Notes: generated by a model from the sequence alone, not told the origin. Positions 41,490 through 51,297 are shown, counted from the stretch's first letter. The stretch: DNA of 64,000 nucleotides from Roseateles violae (GCF_030410485.1 NZ_JAUHHC010000002.1:62001-126000), one strand, 5' to 3'. Translations and numbers: made by a program.

Positions 41490-42896
41490 TCACAGCGCCT
41501 TGGCGGCGGCCTGGGCCGCGGCGAAGTCCAGCGCCTTGCCCTTCACCGCGGCGGCGTAGGCATTGGCGGCGTCCTTCTGCAGGAAGGCGCTCAGCTGGCC
41601 CTTGGCGTCGGCCACGAACCAGGCATTGGGCGCGAGCAGCTTGATGCGGTGCAGCAGGTCGTGCACATAGATGCCGCGGGCCTTCCCGCCCTCGGCCTCC
41701 AGCTTGCGCAGGTCGGCGAACGCGCCTTCGATGCTGGCGTAGTGGCGCACCTTGGGCTCGCCCAGCAGCCAGATGCCGGCCACGCGCTGGAAGTCGGTGA
41801 TCGGCTTGCCGGTGACGGCGTCATGGGCCTTCAGCGGCAGCTTGTCGTAGCTCTTCAGCCGGGCTTCGTAGTCGAGGCCGGCGGCCTTGAAGGCGGCGCG
41901 GATGTAGCTGTCGTCGATGAAGCTCTCGGCCTTCAGCGGCGATTCGCGGCCCATCAGCTTCAGCGTCTCGATCGAGGTGGCGAGCGCCTTGCGGTACTCG
42001 GGCTTCCAGCTGTTGTCGCGCGTCTGCAGGCCCAGCGGCCCGTGGTAGAGGTAGTTCACCGCGGCCTCGATGCCGGTGACCTTCTCGATCAGCTCGCTGT
42101 ATTTCTCCGGCTCGGCGGCGATCAGACGGTCGGCCTCCAGGGCGGCGCGCAGGAAGGCGACGACGATCTCGGGATGCTTCTTCGCGAAGTCGCCGGCCAC
42201 CAGCGTGCCGTGATAGGTCGGCGTGCTGGCCTGGGCGCCGTCGTAGATCTTGCGGGCGATGCCGCGGTGCTCGAACAACTCGGAGAAGGGCACGAAGTCG
42301 GCATGCGCCTCGATCTTGTTGGCCTGCAGCGCCGGGCCGGCGACCTCGGGCGCCTGGGTGATGATGTTGACGTCCTTCTGCGGGTCCAGGCCCTGGGCGG
42401 CGATGGCGCGCAGCAGCATGCCGTGGGCGGTGGAGGCGAACGGCACGGAGATGGTGCGGCCCTTCAGCTCGGACAGCGAGGTGATGCTGGACGCCTTCGG
42501 CACGACGACGCCGTTGCCGCTGCCCAGCGTGCTGCCGGACAGCACCGTGATGAAGAAGCTCTGCTTGCCGGCCTTCAGAAAGGCCGTGCCGTTGTTGGCG
42601 CCGGGGAAGTCGGCCATCGAGCCGATGTCCAGCTTGTCGGCCACCATCTCGTTGGTCAGCGGTGCGCCGGAGGTGAAGTTCTTCCACTGGATGTCGTAGC
42701 TGGCGTCCTTGTACCTGCCCTCGCGGGGCAGGTACTTCTCCAGCAGCCTGAGTTCGCGGATCAAGAGGCCGCCGGTGGCGCAGTTGATCGTCGTGTCCTG
42801 CGTGCCGATGGCGACGCGGATGGTTTCGGCGTTGGCGGACGCCAGAGCGCTCAGGCTCAGGGCGACGGCAAGCAAGGGTCGGGTGATCGGTGTCAT
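41490..42896 (-). CDS. ABC substrate-binding protein with C-terminal extension, system 1
   Basis: Periplasmic binding protein of the SsuA/TauA/NrtA type: signal peptide (residues 1-23, cleavage after ANA), then ETIRVAIGTQDTTINCATGG, DIGSMADFPGANNG and GRTISVPFASTAHGML. At 468 residues it is over 100 longer than classical members. The extra C-terminal segment (from about residue 355) includes GIYVHDLLHRIKLLAPNAWF and FLQKDAANAYAAAVKGK, which looks NosL-like (VHD, residue-rich then DAxAFA helix). That resemblance is my reading, not a confirmed domain. It heads the second importer of the cluster. Confidence 0.88.
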   Translation of the reverse strand: MTPITRPLLAVALSLSALASANAETIRVAIGTQDTTINCATGGLLIRELRLLEKYLPREGRYKDASYDIQWKNFTSGAPLTNEMVADKLDIGSMADFPGANNGTAFLKAGKQSFFITVLSGSTLGSGNGVVVPKASSITSLSELKGRTISVPFASTAHGMLLRAIAAQGLDPQKDVNIITQAPEVAGPALQANKIEAHADFVPFSELFEHRGIARKIYDGAQASTPTYHGTLVAGDFAKKHPEIVVAFLRAALEADRLIAAEPEKYSELIEKVTGIEAAVNYLYHGPLGLQTRDNSWKPEYRKALATSIETLKLMGRESPLKAESFIDDSYIRAAFKAAGLDYEARLKSYDKLPLKAHDAVTGKPITDFQRVAGIWLLGEPKVRHYASIEGAFADLRKLEAEGGKARGIYVHDLLHRIKLLAPNAWFVADAKGQLSAFLQKDAANAYAAAVKGKALDFAAAQAAAKAL

Positions 42897-42922
42897 GGCA
42901 TGTGGCTTGGTTGGAAGCAGAG

Positions 42923-43695
42923 TCAGTTGTTGCGGCGCGGCGCGCCTTCGGCGCCGTACCAGGGCAGCAGGCGGCGCAAACCGCGGTCGAACAGATGATC
43001 GGCCGCAAAGCCGAGCAGGCCGAGGAACAGCAGGCCCACGAACATCTGGTCGACGCGGAAGACCTGTTGCGACATCTGGATCAGGTAGCCGATGCCGAAC
43101 ATCGCGCCGGTCAGCTCGGCCGCCACCAGCAGCACCAGCGCCACCGAGAGGCTGACGCGCACGCCGGCGATGATGAAAGGCAGCGCGGCCGGGATCGTCA
43201 CGAACACCAGCATGCGCCAGCCGCGGGCGCCGAGGCTGGCGGCCGCGCGGGCAAGCAGCGGGTTGGTGTCGCGCGTGCCCAGGTAGGTGTTGACCCAGAT
43301 CGGGAAGAACACGCCCCAGGCGATCAGGAAAATTTTGGACGCCTCGCCGATGCCGAACCAGAAGATGGCCAGGGGCACGAAGGCCAGCGCGGGAATGGCG
43401 CGGAACATCTGCACCAGCGGATTGAGCAGGCTGTGCAGCCGCGGCACGCGCGCCATGGCGATGCCCAGCAGCAGGGCCAGCAGCGCGCCGATCAGGAAAC
43501 CGACCAGGGCGCGCAGCAGGCTGCTCTGCACATGCCGGCGCAACTCCCCGGACTCGAGCAGCGCCCAGGTCGAGACGGCGATGGTGGACGGCGCAGGCAG
43601 CATCACGGTGTTGACCTGGCCGCTGCGGCTGAGCAGCTCCCAGCCGCCGAAGAACAGCAGCAGGCCCAGCGCACCGAGCCAGAGGGCATGGCGCG

Positions 43696-43699
<4 letters not shown>
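42923..43699 (-). CDS. ABC transporter permease (SsuC/TauC type), system 2
   Basis: A 258-residue permease with about six membrane helices and an EAA loop (AAASLGARGWRMLVFVTIPAA). It starts MTRHALWLGALGLLLFFGGW. It overlaps the system 2 ATPase gene by four bases and is followed by the system 1 binding-protein gene after 26 bases, so both importers are in one transcription unit. Confidence 0.92.
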
Positions 43700-44517
<818 letters not shown>

Positions 44518-44519
44518 GA

Positions 44520-45506
44520 TCAGCGCGCCGCCGCGGGCAGGAAGTCGCCCACCACGATGGTGCTGAAGTCGGGGATCTTCGCGTCGGGTCGCACCAGCTT
44601 GTTGTCGATCGCCCATTGCGCCTGGGCGCGCAGCTCGGCCACCAGCGCCTTCTTGTCCAGACCGAGCCCGAGGTTGAGCGCGGGCCAGTACTGCTGGGCC
44701 AGCGGCAGCTCGAAGTTCACGCGGGTGGACACGGCCTGGATGGCCTTCTGCGGATCCCGCTTGATGGAGGCGTCGGCGGCGGCCAGCGCGCGCAGCGCCT
44801 TGCGCAGCAGCTCGGGCTCCTTGTCGATGGTGGACTGCAGCGTGATGACGCTCGAGGTGCCCTGGTACAGGCCCGGCGAGGGCAGCGAGTGCAGCTTGCC
44901 CTTGCCCTGGGCCAGCGCCTGGGACACGAAGGGCTCGGTCCAGATGAAGCCGTCCAGCGTGCCGCTGACGGCGCCGTTGACGAAGTCCGAGGGCGTCAGG
45001 CTGATGGCGGTGATGTCCGAGAACTTCAGGCCCAGGCTGTCCAACAGGCGCGACAGGTAGAGGTGCGCGTTGGTGCCTTGCGAGTAGCCGATGCGCCGGC
45101 CCTTGATGTCGGCCACGGTCTTGATGTCGGTCGAGGCGACGAGGGTGAAGGGCTCGTAGGGCTTGCCGCCGCCGTTGTTGGTGGTGGCGATGATGCGCAC
45201 CGGCAGGCCGTTGAGCGCGGCGAACACCACCGGTGTTTCGGCCGCCGTGCCGAGCAGCACGCGCCCGCCGATGACGGCGTCCAGCACCAGCCGCCCGCTG
45301 GGGAAGGTGATTGCCTGGGCCTGCAGGCCCTGCTGTTCCCAGAGCTTCTCGGCGTCGGCCACGAAGAACTGCGACCAGCCGACCGACAGGCCCTCTCCGA
45401 TGACGACGGGCTGGGCGGCTGCCGAGGCGGTGGCCGCCGCGGCCCCGGCGGCCAGCAGGATGCGGGTGCCGAACTGCTGGAGTTTGCGGAAGATGAGTGG
45501 AGTCAT
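44520..45506 (-). CDS. ABC substrate-binding protein, system 2
   Basis: A 328-residue periplasmic protein of the SsuA/TauA family. A signal peptide covers about residues 1-31 (LLAAGAAAATASAAA), followed by IGEGLSVGWSQFFVADAEKL, FPSGRLVLDAVIGGRVLLG and the DIKGRRIGYSQGTNAH loop. The length is normal, in contrast to the system 1 binding protein. It lies between the amidase gene and its own ATPase gene. Confidence 0.92.
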   Translation of the reverse strand: MTPLIFRKLQQFGTRILLAAGAAAATASAAAQPVVIGEGLSVGWSQFFVADAEKLWEQQGLQAQAITFPSGRLVLDAVIGGRVLLGTAAETPVVFAALNGLPVRIIATTNNGGGKPYEPFTLVASTDIKTVADIKGRRIGYSQGTNAHLYLSRLLDSLGLKFSDITAISLTPSDFVNGAVSGTLDGFIWTEPFVSQALAQGKGKLHSLPSPGLYQGTSSVITLQSTIDKEPELLRKALRALAAADASIKRDPQKAIQAVSTRVNFELPLAQQYWPALNLGLGLDKKALVAELRAQAQWAIDNKLVRPDAKIPDFSTIVVGDFLPAAAR

Positions 45507-45548
45507 GGTCTGTGTAGAGGCTGGCTGATGAAGGAGGCGGCAGCGCTT

Positions 45549-46955
45549 TCAGCGCACGGTGTCGGTGAAAGCGAACGGGTGGCGCTGCTCGAAGGCGCGG
45601 GCCGCGCGCAGCACCAGGTCTTCGCGGTGGCGCGGGCCGACGATCTGCAGCCCCACCGGCAGGCCGGCTCTGGTGAAGCCGATCGGTACCGAGGCGGCCG
45701 GTTGCTGCGACAGGTTGAACGGGTAGGCGAAGGGCGAGATCTGCGCGCTTTGCGCCGCATCGCCCACATGGCCCTCGGCCAGCGGCGCGGCCGTGGTCGT
45801 GGTGGGCGTGAGCAGCAGGTCCCAGCGGGTGTGGAAGGCCCAGAGCTGGCGGGCGAGCGCCTCGCGCGCCTGCACGGCGGCCACGAAGTCGGCCCCGGTG
45901 ATGCTGCGGCCGCGTTCGGCCACCGCCTGCAGGCCCGGCTCGGCCAGCAGCCGGCGCTCGACCGGCCAGGTCTCGAACAGGCGGGCGACGCCGGCATTGG
46001 CCAGCGTGCGATGGATGGGCAGCGGGTCAGCGGCAATGCCGGGATTGGCCAGGTCGACGACGGCGCCCAGCTCGGCGAAGGACTGCACCGCCCGCGCCAC
46101 CAGGGCCGCGACCTCGGGGTCGACCGTGGCGTAGCCCAGATCGGGGCTGAAGGCGATGCGCAGGCCCTTGATGCCGTCGTCGATGCCGTCCAGCCAGTCG
46201 CGGCCGCTGGGCGGCAGCGCATGGAAATCGCGCAGATCGGGCTGGGCGGTGGCGTTGAGCAGCAGGGCAGCGTCGCGCACCGTGCGGGTCAGCGCGGTGA
46301 TGTGGAACAGCGTGCCGGTGTGCGCGGCGGGGTAGCCCGGCACCCGCCCGAACGAGGGCTTGAAGCCGAACGCGCCCGAGTGCGCCGCCGGCAGCCGGGT
46401 CGAGCCGCCGCCGTCGGTGGCGACCTGCAAGGGGCCGAAGCCCAGCGCCGCCGCCGCCGCGGAGCCGCCACTGCTGCCGCCCGGCGTGTGCAGCCGGTTC
46501 CAGGGATTGCGGGTGATTCCGGTCAGCGGGCTGTCGGCCAAGGCCTTCCAGCCGAATTCGGCGGTGGTGGTCTTGCCCAGCAGCACCGCGCCCTGTTCGC
46601 GCAGCCGGGCGGTGGCGGGGGAGTCCTCATCCCAGGGCTGGTCGGGGTTCACGGCGCGGCTGCCGCGCAGCGTGGGCCAGCCCTTGGCCAGCAGCAGGTC
46701 CTTGATGGCGGCGGGCACGCCGTCGATCGGGCTGAGCGGGCGGCCTTCCAGCCAGCGCTGCTCCGAGGCACGGGCCGCGGCCAACGCGGATTCGGCATCC
46801 AGCAGCGCAAAGGCGTTGACCACCGGTTCATGGGCTTCGATATGCGCCAGGATGGCCTGGGTCGCCTCTACCGGCGAAGTCTCGCGGCTGCGGTAAAGCG
46901 CCGCAAGTTCGAGCGCGCTGCGCTGGCTGAGGTCGGGGGCGGCGGTGATGCTCAT
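45549..46955 (-). CDS. Amidase-signature hydrolase
   Basis: A 468-residue amidase-signature enzyme. The catalytic triad Ser-cisSer-Lys is visible: Lys in AAIKDLLLAKGW, and the Gly/Ser-rich motif TPGGSSGGSAAAAALG followed by TDGGGSTRLPA. It hydrolyses a C-N amide bond; the substrate is unknown. No signal peptide. It lies between the allophanate-hydrolase-like gene and the system 2 importer, so it probably acts on an imported compound or an intermediate. Confidence 0.92.
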   Translation of the reverse strand: MSITAAPDLSQRSALELAALYRSRETSPVEATQAILAHIEAHEPVVNAFALLDAESALAAARASEQRWLEGRPLSPIDGVPAAIKDLLLAKGWPTLRGSRAVNPDQPWDEDSPATARLREQGAVLLGKTTTAEFGWKALADSPLTGITRNPWNRLHTPGGSSGGSAAAAALGFGPLQVATDGGGSTRLPAAHSGAFGFKPSFGRVPGYPAAHTGTLFHITALTRTVRDAALLLNATAQPDLRDFHALPPSGRDWLDGIDDGIKGLRIAFSPDLGYATVDPEVAALVARAVQSFAELGAVVDLANPGIAADPLPIHRTLANAGVARLFETWPVERRLLAEPGLQAVAERGRSITGADFVAAVQAREALARQLWAFHTRWDLLLTPTTTTAAPLAEGHVGDAAQSAQISPFAYPFNLSQQPAASVPIGFTRAGLPVGLQIVGPRHREDLVLRAARAFEQRHPFAFTDTVR

Positions 46956-46973
46956 GGCAAGTCCTTAAGTGGT

Positions 46974-48395
46974 TCAGGAAGCGGTGGGCCGCAGCGCGTG
47001 GGGCGTGGCGCCCAGGCGCTGCGCGCTGCGTTCGTGCAGCGCGCGGGCCAGCGCCCGCAGCCGCAGCTCGGCGCGCGGCAGGCCGATCAGGCTGACGCCA
47101 AAGGGCAGGCCGTCATCGCGCAGGCCGGCCGGCACGCTGATCGCGCTGAGGTGCAGCGGGTTGGCGAAATAGGTGTAGCGGCCCATGCGCGTGTTCAAGC
47201 GCTGCGGGTCGGCCTGCACCTCGGCCCAGCGCGGCAGCGTGGCGCAGGTGGGCAGCAGCAGCAGGTCCACGCCCCGCAGCACGTCGTGTGTGAGCTGCCG
47301 CAGCTCGGCCAGCCGGTATTGCGCGGCGAAGGCGTCCGCCGCCGTGTAGTCGAGCGCCCGGCGCAGCGAAGCGAGCACCGCCGGATCCACAGCCTCGGGG
47401 CGGCGCGAGGCGACGGCGCCATAGCTGACCCAGCGTTCGGCCACCAGCGCGCTGTCGAACACCAGGCTGCCGGCTTCCAGGAACGGTGTCAGGTCGATCT
47501 CGCTCGCCGTGCCACCCAGGGCGATCAGCTGGCCCACGGCGCGTTCGAACTGGCGGGCGGCCTGCAGATCGCCGAAGAACTCGCGCTGCGAGGGCGGCGG
47601 CAGGCCGAAGCTGAACGCGGCCGGCCGGACCGGCGGCGCCGCAAGCAGGGGCTCCGGCGAGGACTGGGTATCGCGCGGGTCGTGCTGCGCCAGCACCTGC
47701 AGCACGTCGTAGGCGTCGTCCACCGTCAGCGCGAACACGGGCGCGACATCGAAGCTGCGGTTGCCGTAGACGAAGCCGCGCGTGCTGATCACGCCGGGCG
47801 TGGGCTTGAGCCCGACGATGTTGTTGCAGGCGGCTGGCACGCGGCCCGATCCGCCCGTGTCCGACCCGATCGAGAAGGACAGCAGGCCAGCCGCCACCGC
47901 CACCGCCGAGCCGCTGCTGGAGCCGCCGGGGATGTGCTCGTCGCTGAAGCTGTTGCGGCAGAAGCCGGCCGGATTGCGGATGCCCACCAGGCCGGTGGCG
48001 AACTGGTCGAGATTGTGCTTGCCCAGCAGCAGGGCGCCGGCCGCATCGAGCAGTTGCACGACGGCGGCGCTCTCGGGCGGCACATAGGAGAAGGCCGCGC
48101 AGCCCGCCGTGGTGGGCAGGCCCGCAGCGTCGATATTGTCCTTGATGCCGTAGGGCAGGCCATACAGCGGCAGCGACTCGCCGCGATCGAACCGCGCCTC
48201 GACTTCGCGGGCACGCTTCAGCGCCTCTTCCAGCGGCAGCAGGTGCAGCCAGACATGGTCGTCGCCGCGCTGAGCGATGCGCCGGTAGAGTTCGGCCACC
48301 AGCGCCTGCGGACGCAGGCCCTGATGCGCATAGGCCCGGCGCAGGCGCTGGAAATCCAGACTCAGCGCGGGCATTGAAAGCGTGTCTTCAGGCAT
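46974..48395 (-). CDS. Allophanate-hydrolase-like amidase (AtzF N-terminal type)
   Basis: A 473-residue amidase-signature enzyme closely resembling the amidase domain of AtzF/DUR2 allophanate hydrolase: YGIKDNIDAAGLPTTAGCAAF, GKHNLDQFATGLVG, IPGGSSSGSAVAVA and SDTGGSGRVPAACNNIVGLK (shown in parts) and FALTVDDAYDVL. The triad Lys, cis-Ser and Ser are all present. The C-terminal domain of about 130 residues found in full AtzF is missing, so the substrate may be a different small ureide or amide. The start at 48395 or 48374 is uncertain. It lies 18 bases upstream of the second amidase gene and 18 bases after the ferredoxin stop. Confidence 0.85.
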   Translation of the reverse strand: MPEDTLSMPALSLDFQRLRRAYAHQGLRPQALVAELYRRIAQRGDDHVWLHLLPLEEALKRAREVEARFDRGESLPLYGLPYGIKDNIDAAGLPTTAGCAAFSYVPPESAAVVQLLDAAGALLLGKHNLDQFATGLVGIRNPAGFCRNSFSDEHIPGGSSSGSAVAVAAGLLSFSIGSDTGGSGRVPAACNNIVGLKPTPGVISTRGFVYGNRSFDVAPVFALTVDDAYDVLQVLAQHDPRDTQSSPEPLLAAPPVRPAAFSFGLPPPSQREFFGDLQAARQFERAVGQLIALGGTASEIDLTPFLEAGSLVFDSALVAERWVSYGAVASRRPEAVDPAVLASLRRALDYTAADAFAAQYRLAELRQLTHDVLRGVDLLLLPTCATLPRWAEVQADPQRLNTRMGRYTYFANPLHLSAISVPAGLRDDGLPFGVSLIGLPRAELRLRALARALHERSAQRLGATPHALRPTAS

Positions 48396-48412
48396 GGATG
48401 GCGGGGCGCTGC

Positions 48413-48670
48413 TCAGCGCAGCAGGTAGGGAATGTCGACTTGCACGGCGCCGGTGGGGCAGTCCTTCTCGCAGGGCATGCAGTACCAGCACTCGTCGAAT
48501 TTCATATAGGCCGTGCCCCTGCTGAGGTCGATGGCCAGTACGTCCAGCGGGCAGACGTCCACGCAGACGGTGCAGCCCTTGTGGGCGATGCACTTGTCGG
48601 CATCGACGGTGACGGGCACCTGGCTGGGTGTCAGGGCCGGCGGGCGGATGGGGGTGCTCATGGTGGTCAT
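48413..48670 (-). CDS. 2[4Fe-4S] ferredoxin, AprB-like
   Basis: An 85-residue ferredoxin with two cluster motifs: CIAHKGCTVCVDVCP and CWYCMPCEKDCP, the second with the aromatic CWYC seen in AprB-type subunits. The C-terminal AprB extension is absent. It lies 12 bases after the AprA-like flavoprotein gene and is its likely electron partner. A second ATG exists three codons downstream (48661). Confidence 0.92.
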   Translation of the reverse strand: MTTMSTPIRPPALTPSQVPVTVDADKCIAHKGCTVCVDVCPLDVLAIDLSRGTAYMKFDECWYCMPCEKDCPTGAVQVDIPYLLR

Positions 48671-48681
48671 GGGTGCTTCCT

Positions 48682-50406
48682 TCAGGCCGCGACGGGCTCG
48701 GCGATGCGCAGTCGCCCATAGGCGGAACTCTCGGTCTCGGCGATCGGCACGATGTAGGGCTCGATGGCGCGCTTGAAACAGGCCATGCGGCCTTGCGCGT
48801 CCTTGTGCAGCTGCACATGCACGCGCCAGTCGGCGTCGTTGCGCTCGGGATAGTCCACCCGGGCGTGGTACAGGCCCCAGCGGCTCTCGGTGCGGTAGAG
48901 CGAGGCGCGCGCGGCCATCTCGGCGCAGTCGCGGATGGCATGCACCTCCAGCGCCCGCATCAGCTCGTGCGGATCGCGGGCCTGCAGCTGGTCCAGGTCC
49001 TCGCGGATGGCCTCGAAGCGCTCGAGGCCGATCTCCATCTTCTTCGTGACCTTGGGTGGCTGCAGGTAGTCGTTGACCATGCGGCGCAGCTTGAACTCGA
49101 CCTGGTTGGGCGGCAGGCCTTTCTCGCGCAGCAGCGGCGCGTGCACGCGGGCGCGCTCGGTTTCCACCTGCGCCGCATCGACGGGCGCGAAATCGTGCTC
49201 CGCGCAGAAGGCCGCACTGCTCTCGCCGGCCAGCTTGCCGTAGACGAAGGCGCCGAGCATGTAGTTGTGCGGCACGCTGGCCATGTCGCCGGCGGCGTGC
49301 AGGCCGGCCACCGTGGTCTGCGCCCGTTCGTTGACCCAGACGCCCGAGGCCGAGTGGCCGCTGCACAGGCCGATCTCGGAGATGTGCATCTCCACCATGC
49401 GCTCGCGGTAGTCGGTGCCGCGGCCGGCGTGGAAGCGGCCGCGGCTGGGGCGCTCGTTGGTGTGCAGGATGGTCTCGATCTCTTGAATCGTTTCCTCGGC
49501 CAGGTGGTCCAGCTTCAGGAACACCGGGCCGTTGCCGCCCTGCAGCTCGCGGTAGAACTCCCACATCATCTGGCCCGACCAGTAGTCGCACTCGATGAAG
49601 CGCTGGCCCTGCGCGTTGGTCGTGTAGCCGCCGAAGGGGCCGGTCACATAGGCGCAGGCGGGGCCGTTGTAGTCCTTGATCAGCGGGTTGATCTGGAAGC
49701 ACTCGATGCCCGACAGCTCGGCCCCGGCGTGATAAGCCATCGAGTAGCCGTCGCCCGCGTTGGTGGGGTTCTCGTAGGTGCCGAACAGATAGCCGCTGGC
49801 CGGCAGGCCCAGGCGGCCGGCGGCGCCGCAGGACAGCACCACGCTCTTGGCGCGGATGACGTGGAAATCGGCGGTGCGGCAGTCGAAGGCCATCGCGCCG
49901 GCAATCCGTCCTTCATGGGTCAGAAGACGGGTGGCGATGAGGCGGTTGCTGATCTCCACCCGTGTGCGCTTGAGCTGGCGGTAGAGCACCTTCTTGATGT
50001 CGTGGCCCTCGGGCATGGGCAGCACATAGCTGCCCATGTGGTGAACCTTCTTGACGGCGTAGTCGCCGGTCTCGTCCTTCTCGAACTTGACGCCCCAGCG
50101 GTCCAGCTCCTCCACCATCGCGTGGCTGTTGGCCGCGTAGGCCATCACCGCCTTCTGGTTGACGATGCCGTCGTTGGCGATGGTGATCTCGCGCACGTAC
50201 TGCTCGGGCGTGGCGTGGCCGGGCAGCACGGCGTTGTTGAGGCCGTCCATGCCCATGCTGATCGCGCCGCTGCGCTTGACGTTGGCCTTCTCGAGCAGCA
50301 GCACGCGCAGCTTCGGATTGGCCTGCTTGGCCTTGACGGCCGCCATCGGGCCGGCGGTGCCGCCGCCGATGACGAGGACGTCGACTTCGGTGTGTAGAGT
50401 GTTCAT
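48682..50406 (-). CDS. AprA-like FAD-dependent oxidoreductase (fumarate reductase/APS reductase superfamily)
   Basis: A 574-residue flavoprotein with an N-terminal Rossmann FAD motif (DVLVIGGGTAGPMAAVKA), RSGAISMGMDGLNNAVL and the C-terminal GLHAAGDMASVPHNYMLG FAD motif. CSGHSASGVWVN resembles the APS reductase GSHSGCCGIWV segment, and pairing with an AprB-like ferredoxin supports this subfamily. It is shorter than true AprA (about 620-660), and no sat or dsr gene is nearby, so APS is not the certain substrate. It may reduce or oxidise a sulfur- or nitrogen-containing intermediate. It is the first structural gene after the GntR regulator. Confidence 0.88.
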   Translation of the reverse strand: MNTLHTEVDVLVIGGGTAGPMAAVKAKQANPKLRVLLLEKANVKRSGAISMGMDGLNNAVLPGHATPEQYVREITIANDGIVNQKAVMAYAANSHAMVEELDRWGVKFEKDETGDYAVKKVHHMGSYVLPMPEGHDIKKVLYRQLKRTRVEISNRLIATRLLTHEGRIAGAMAFDCRTADFHVIRAKSVVLSCGAAGRLGLPASGYLFGTYENPTNAGDGYSMAYHAGAELSGIECFQINPLIKDYNGPACAYVTGPFGGYTTNAQGQRFIECDYWSGQMMWEFYRELQGGNGPVFLKLDHLAEETIQEIETILHTNERPSRGRFHAGRGTDYRERMVEMHISEIGLCSGHSASGVWVNERAQTTVAGLHAAGDMASVPHNYMLGAFVYGKLAGESSAAFCAEHDFAPVDAAQVETERARVHAPLLREKGLPPNQVEFKLRRMVNDYLQPPKVTKKMEIGLERFEAIREDLDQLQARDPHELMRALEVHAIRDCAEMAARASLYRTESRWGLYHARVDYPERNDADWRVHVQLHKDAQGRMACFKRAIEPYIVPIAETESSAYGRLRIAEPVAA

Positions 50407-50417
50407 GTGTTGCGGCG

Positions 50418-51158
50418 CTAGGCCCTGTGCAGGCGCAGGCGGTACTGGAAGTGGTCCGACCGGCAGTACAGATGCTCGTGGTCGACGGGGCGTCCGTCGC
50501 GGTCGTGGGTGAGGCGCTCGATGTGCAGCACCGGCATCCCGGTCGCGAGGTCCAGCCGAGCGGCGATGTCGGCCGGGGCCGGAACGGCGTCGATGGCCAG
50601 CTCGGCATGGCCCAGCGGCGTCGCGAGCTCGGTCTCCAGCATCGCGAAGATGTCGCGGTTGCTCAGGTCCTCGCGCCGGAGCCGCGATCCCAGCGACAGC
50701 GGCAGCCAGCTGAAATCCACCGAGACGGGCCGGTCATCCAGGTAGCGCACGCGCTGGAGGGCAGTGACCAGCGTCCCCCGGGGCAGTGCCAGCGCCCGGG
50801 CGACGGCAGCGCTGGCCGGCTCGGCGCGCAGCTGCAGCAGGCGGTTGAAGGTCCGATGGCCGCTGGCGTTCATGGCCTCCGCAAAGCCCTGCAGCCGGTC
50901 CAGGTCCTGAAAGGGCTTGGGCGCGGCGACGAAAGATCCTTTGCCGGCCACCTTGAAGATCATCCGGGCGTGCTGCAGGTCGCCCAGGGCCTGGCGCACG
51001 GTGATGCGGCTGACGCCGTACTGCAGCATCAGCTCGCTCTCCGACGGCACGCGGTCGTTCGGTCGCAGCACGCCGCGGACGATGCGCTCGCGCAGGTCTT
51101 CGCGGATGCGGCCGTGCAGGGTCAGCGGGGGCGTTGAGGTTGCTAGGGGTGCGGTCAT
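50418..51158 (-). CDS. GntR/HutC-family transcriptional regulator
   Basis: A 246-residue repressor-type regulator. The N-terminal winged helix has VPSESELMLQYGVSRITVRQAL (recognition helix) and a UTRA ligand-binding domain follows (about 85-240; ALQRVRYLDDRPVSVDFSWL, PVDHEHLYCRSDHFQYRL). The 11-base gap to the flavoprotein gene suggests it is the first gene of the cluster operon and controls it, probably by sensing the imported compound or a product. Two palindromes lie upstream and are candidate operators. Confidence 0.93.
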   Translation of the reverse strand: MTAPLATSTPPLTLHGRIREDLRERIVRGVLRPNDRVPSESELMLQYGVSRITVRQALGDLQHARMIFKVAGKGSFVAAPKPFQDLDRLQGFAEAMNASGHRTFNRLLQLRAEPASAAVARALALPRGTLVTALQRVRYLDDRPVSVDFSWLPLSLGSRLRREDLSNRDIFAMLETELATPLGHAELAIDAVPAPADIAARLDLATGMPVLHIERLTHDRDGRPVDHEHLYCRSDHFQYRLRLHRA

Positions 51159-51171
51159 TTCTGCTGCTGCG

Positions 51172-51189
51172 CACCTGTCATGTCAGGTG
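51172..51189. promoter_or_regulatory. Near-palindrome upstream of the GntR gene
   Basis: CACCTGTCATGTCAGGTG, with six-base outer arms and a CATG centre, 14-31 bases upstream of the GntR ATG. The location suits an autoregulatory operator. It does not match the generic GntR GT-N-TA-N-AC half sites, so the assignment is uncertain. Confidence 0.45.
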
Positions 51190-51257
51190 GCATGACCGCC
51201 ACTCTAGGAACAGCGGTCTTCAGCGAGAACGAAGGAAATCGGCGAAGCAAACATGCC

Positions 51258-51273
51258 TGCCGCATATGCGGCA
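51258..51273. promoter_or_regulatory. Perfect 16-bp palindrome upstream of the GntR gene
   Basis: TGCCGCATATGCGGCA is perfectly self-complementary and lies 100 bases upstream of the GntR start, near the 3' end of scpA. It is a candidate operator or a structural element; the AT-rich core stands out in high-GC DNA. Confidence 0.45.
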
Positions 51274-51297
51274 CGCTGGCCGCTGCCTTAACCGGCC

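Noticed and set aside
44616-48377. A 1253-codon open frame on the plus strand
   Set aside because: It is antisense to the binding protein and both amidases, which have clear motifs; it is a GC-driven shadow.
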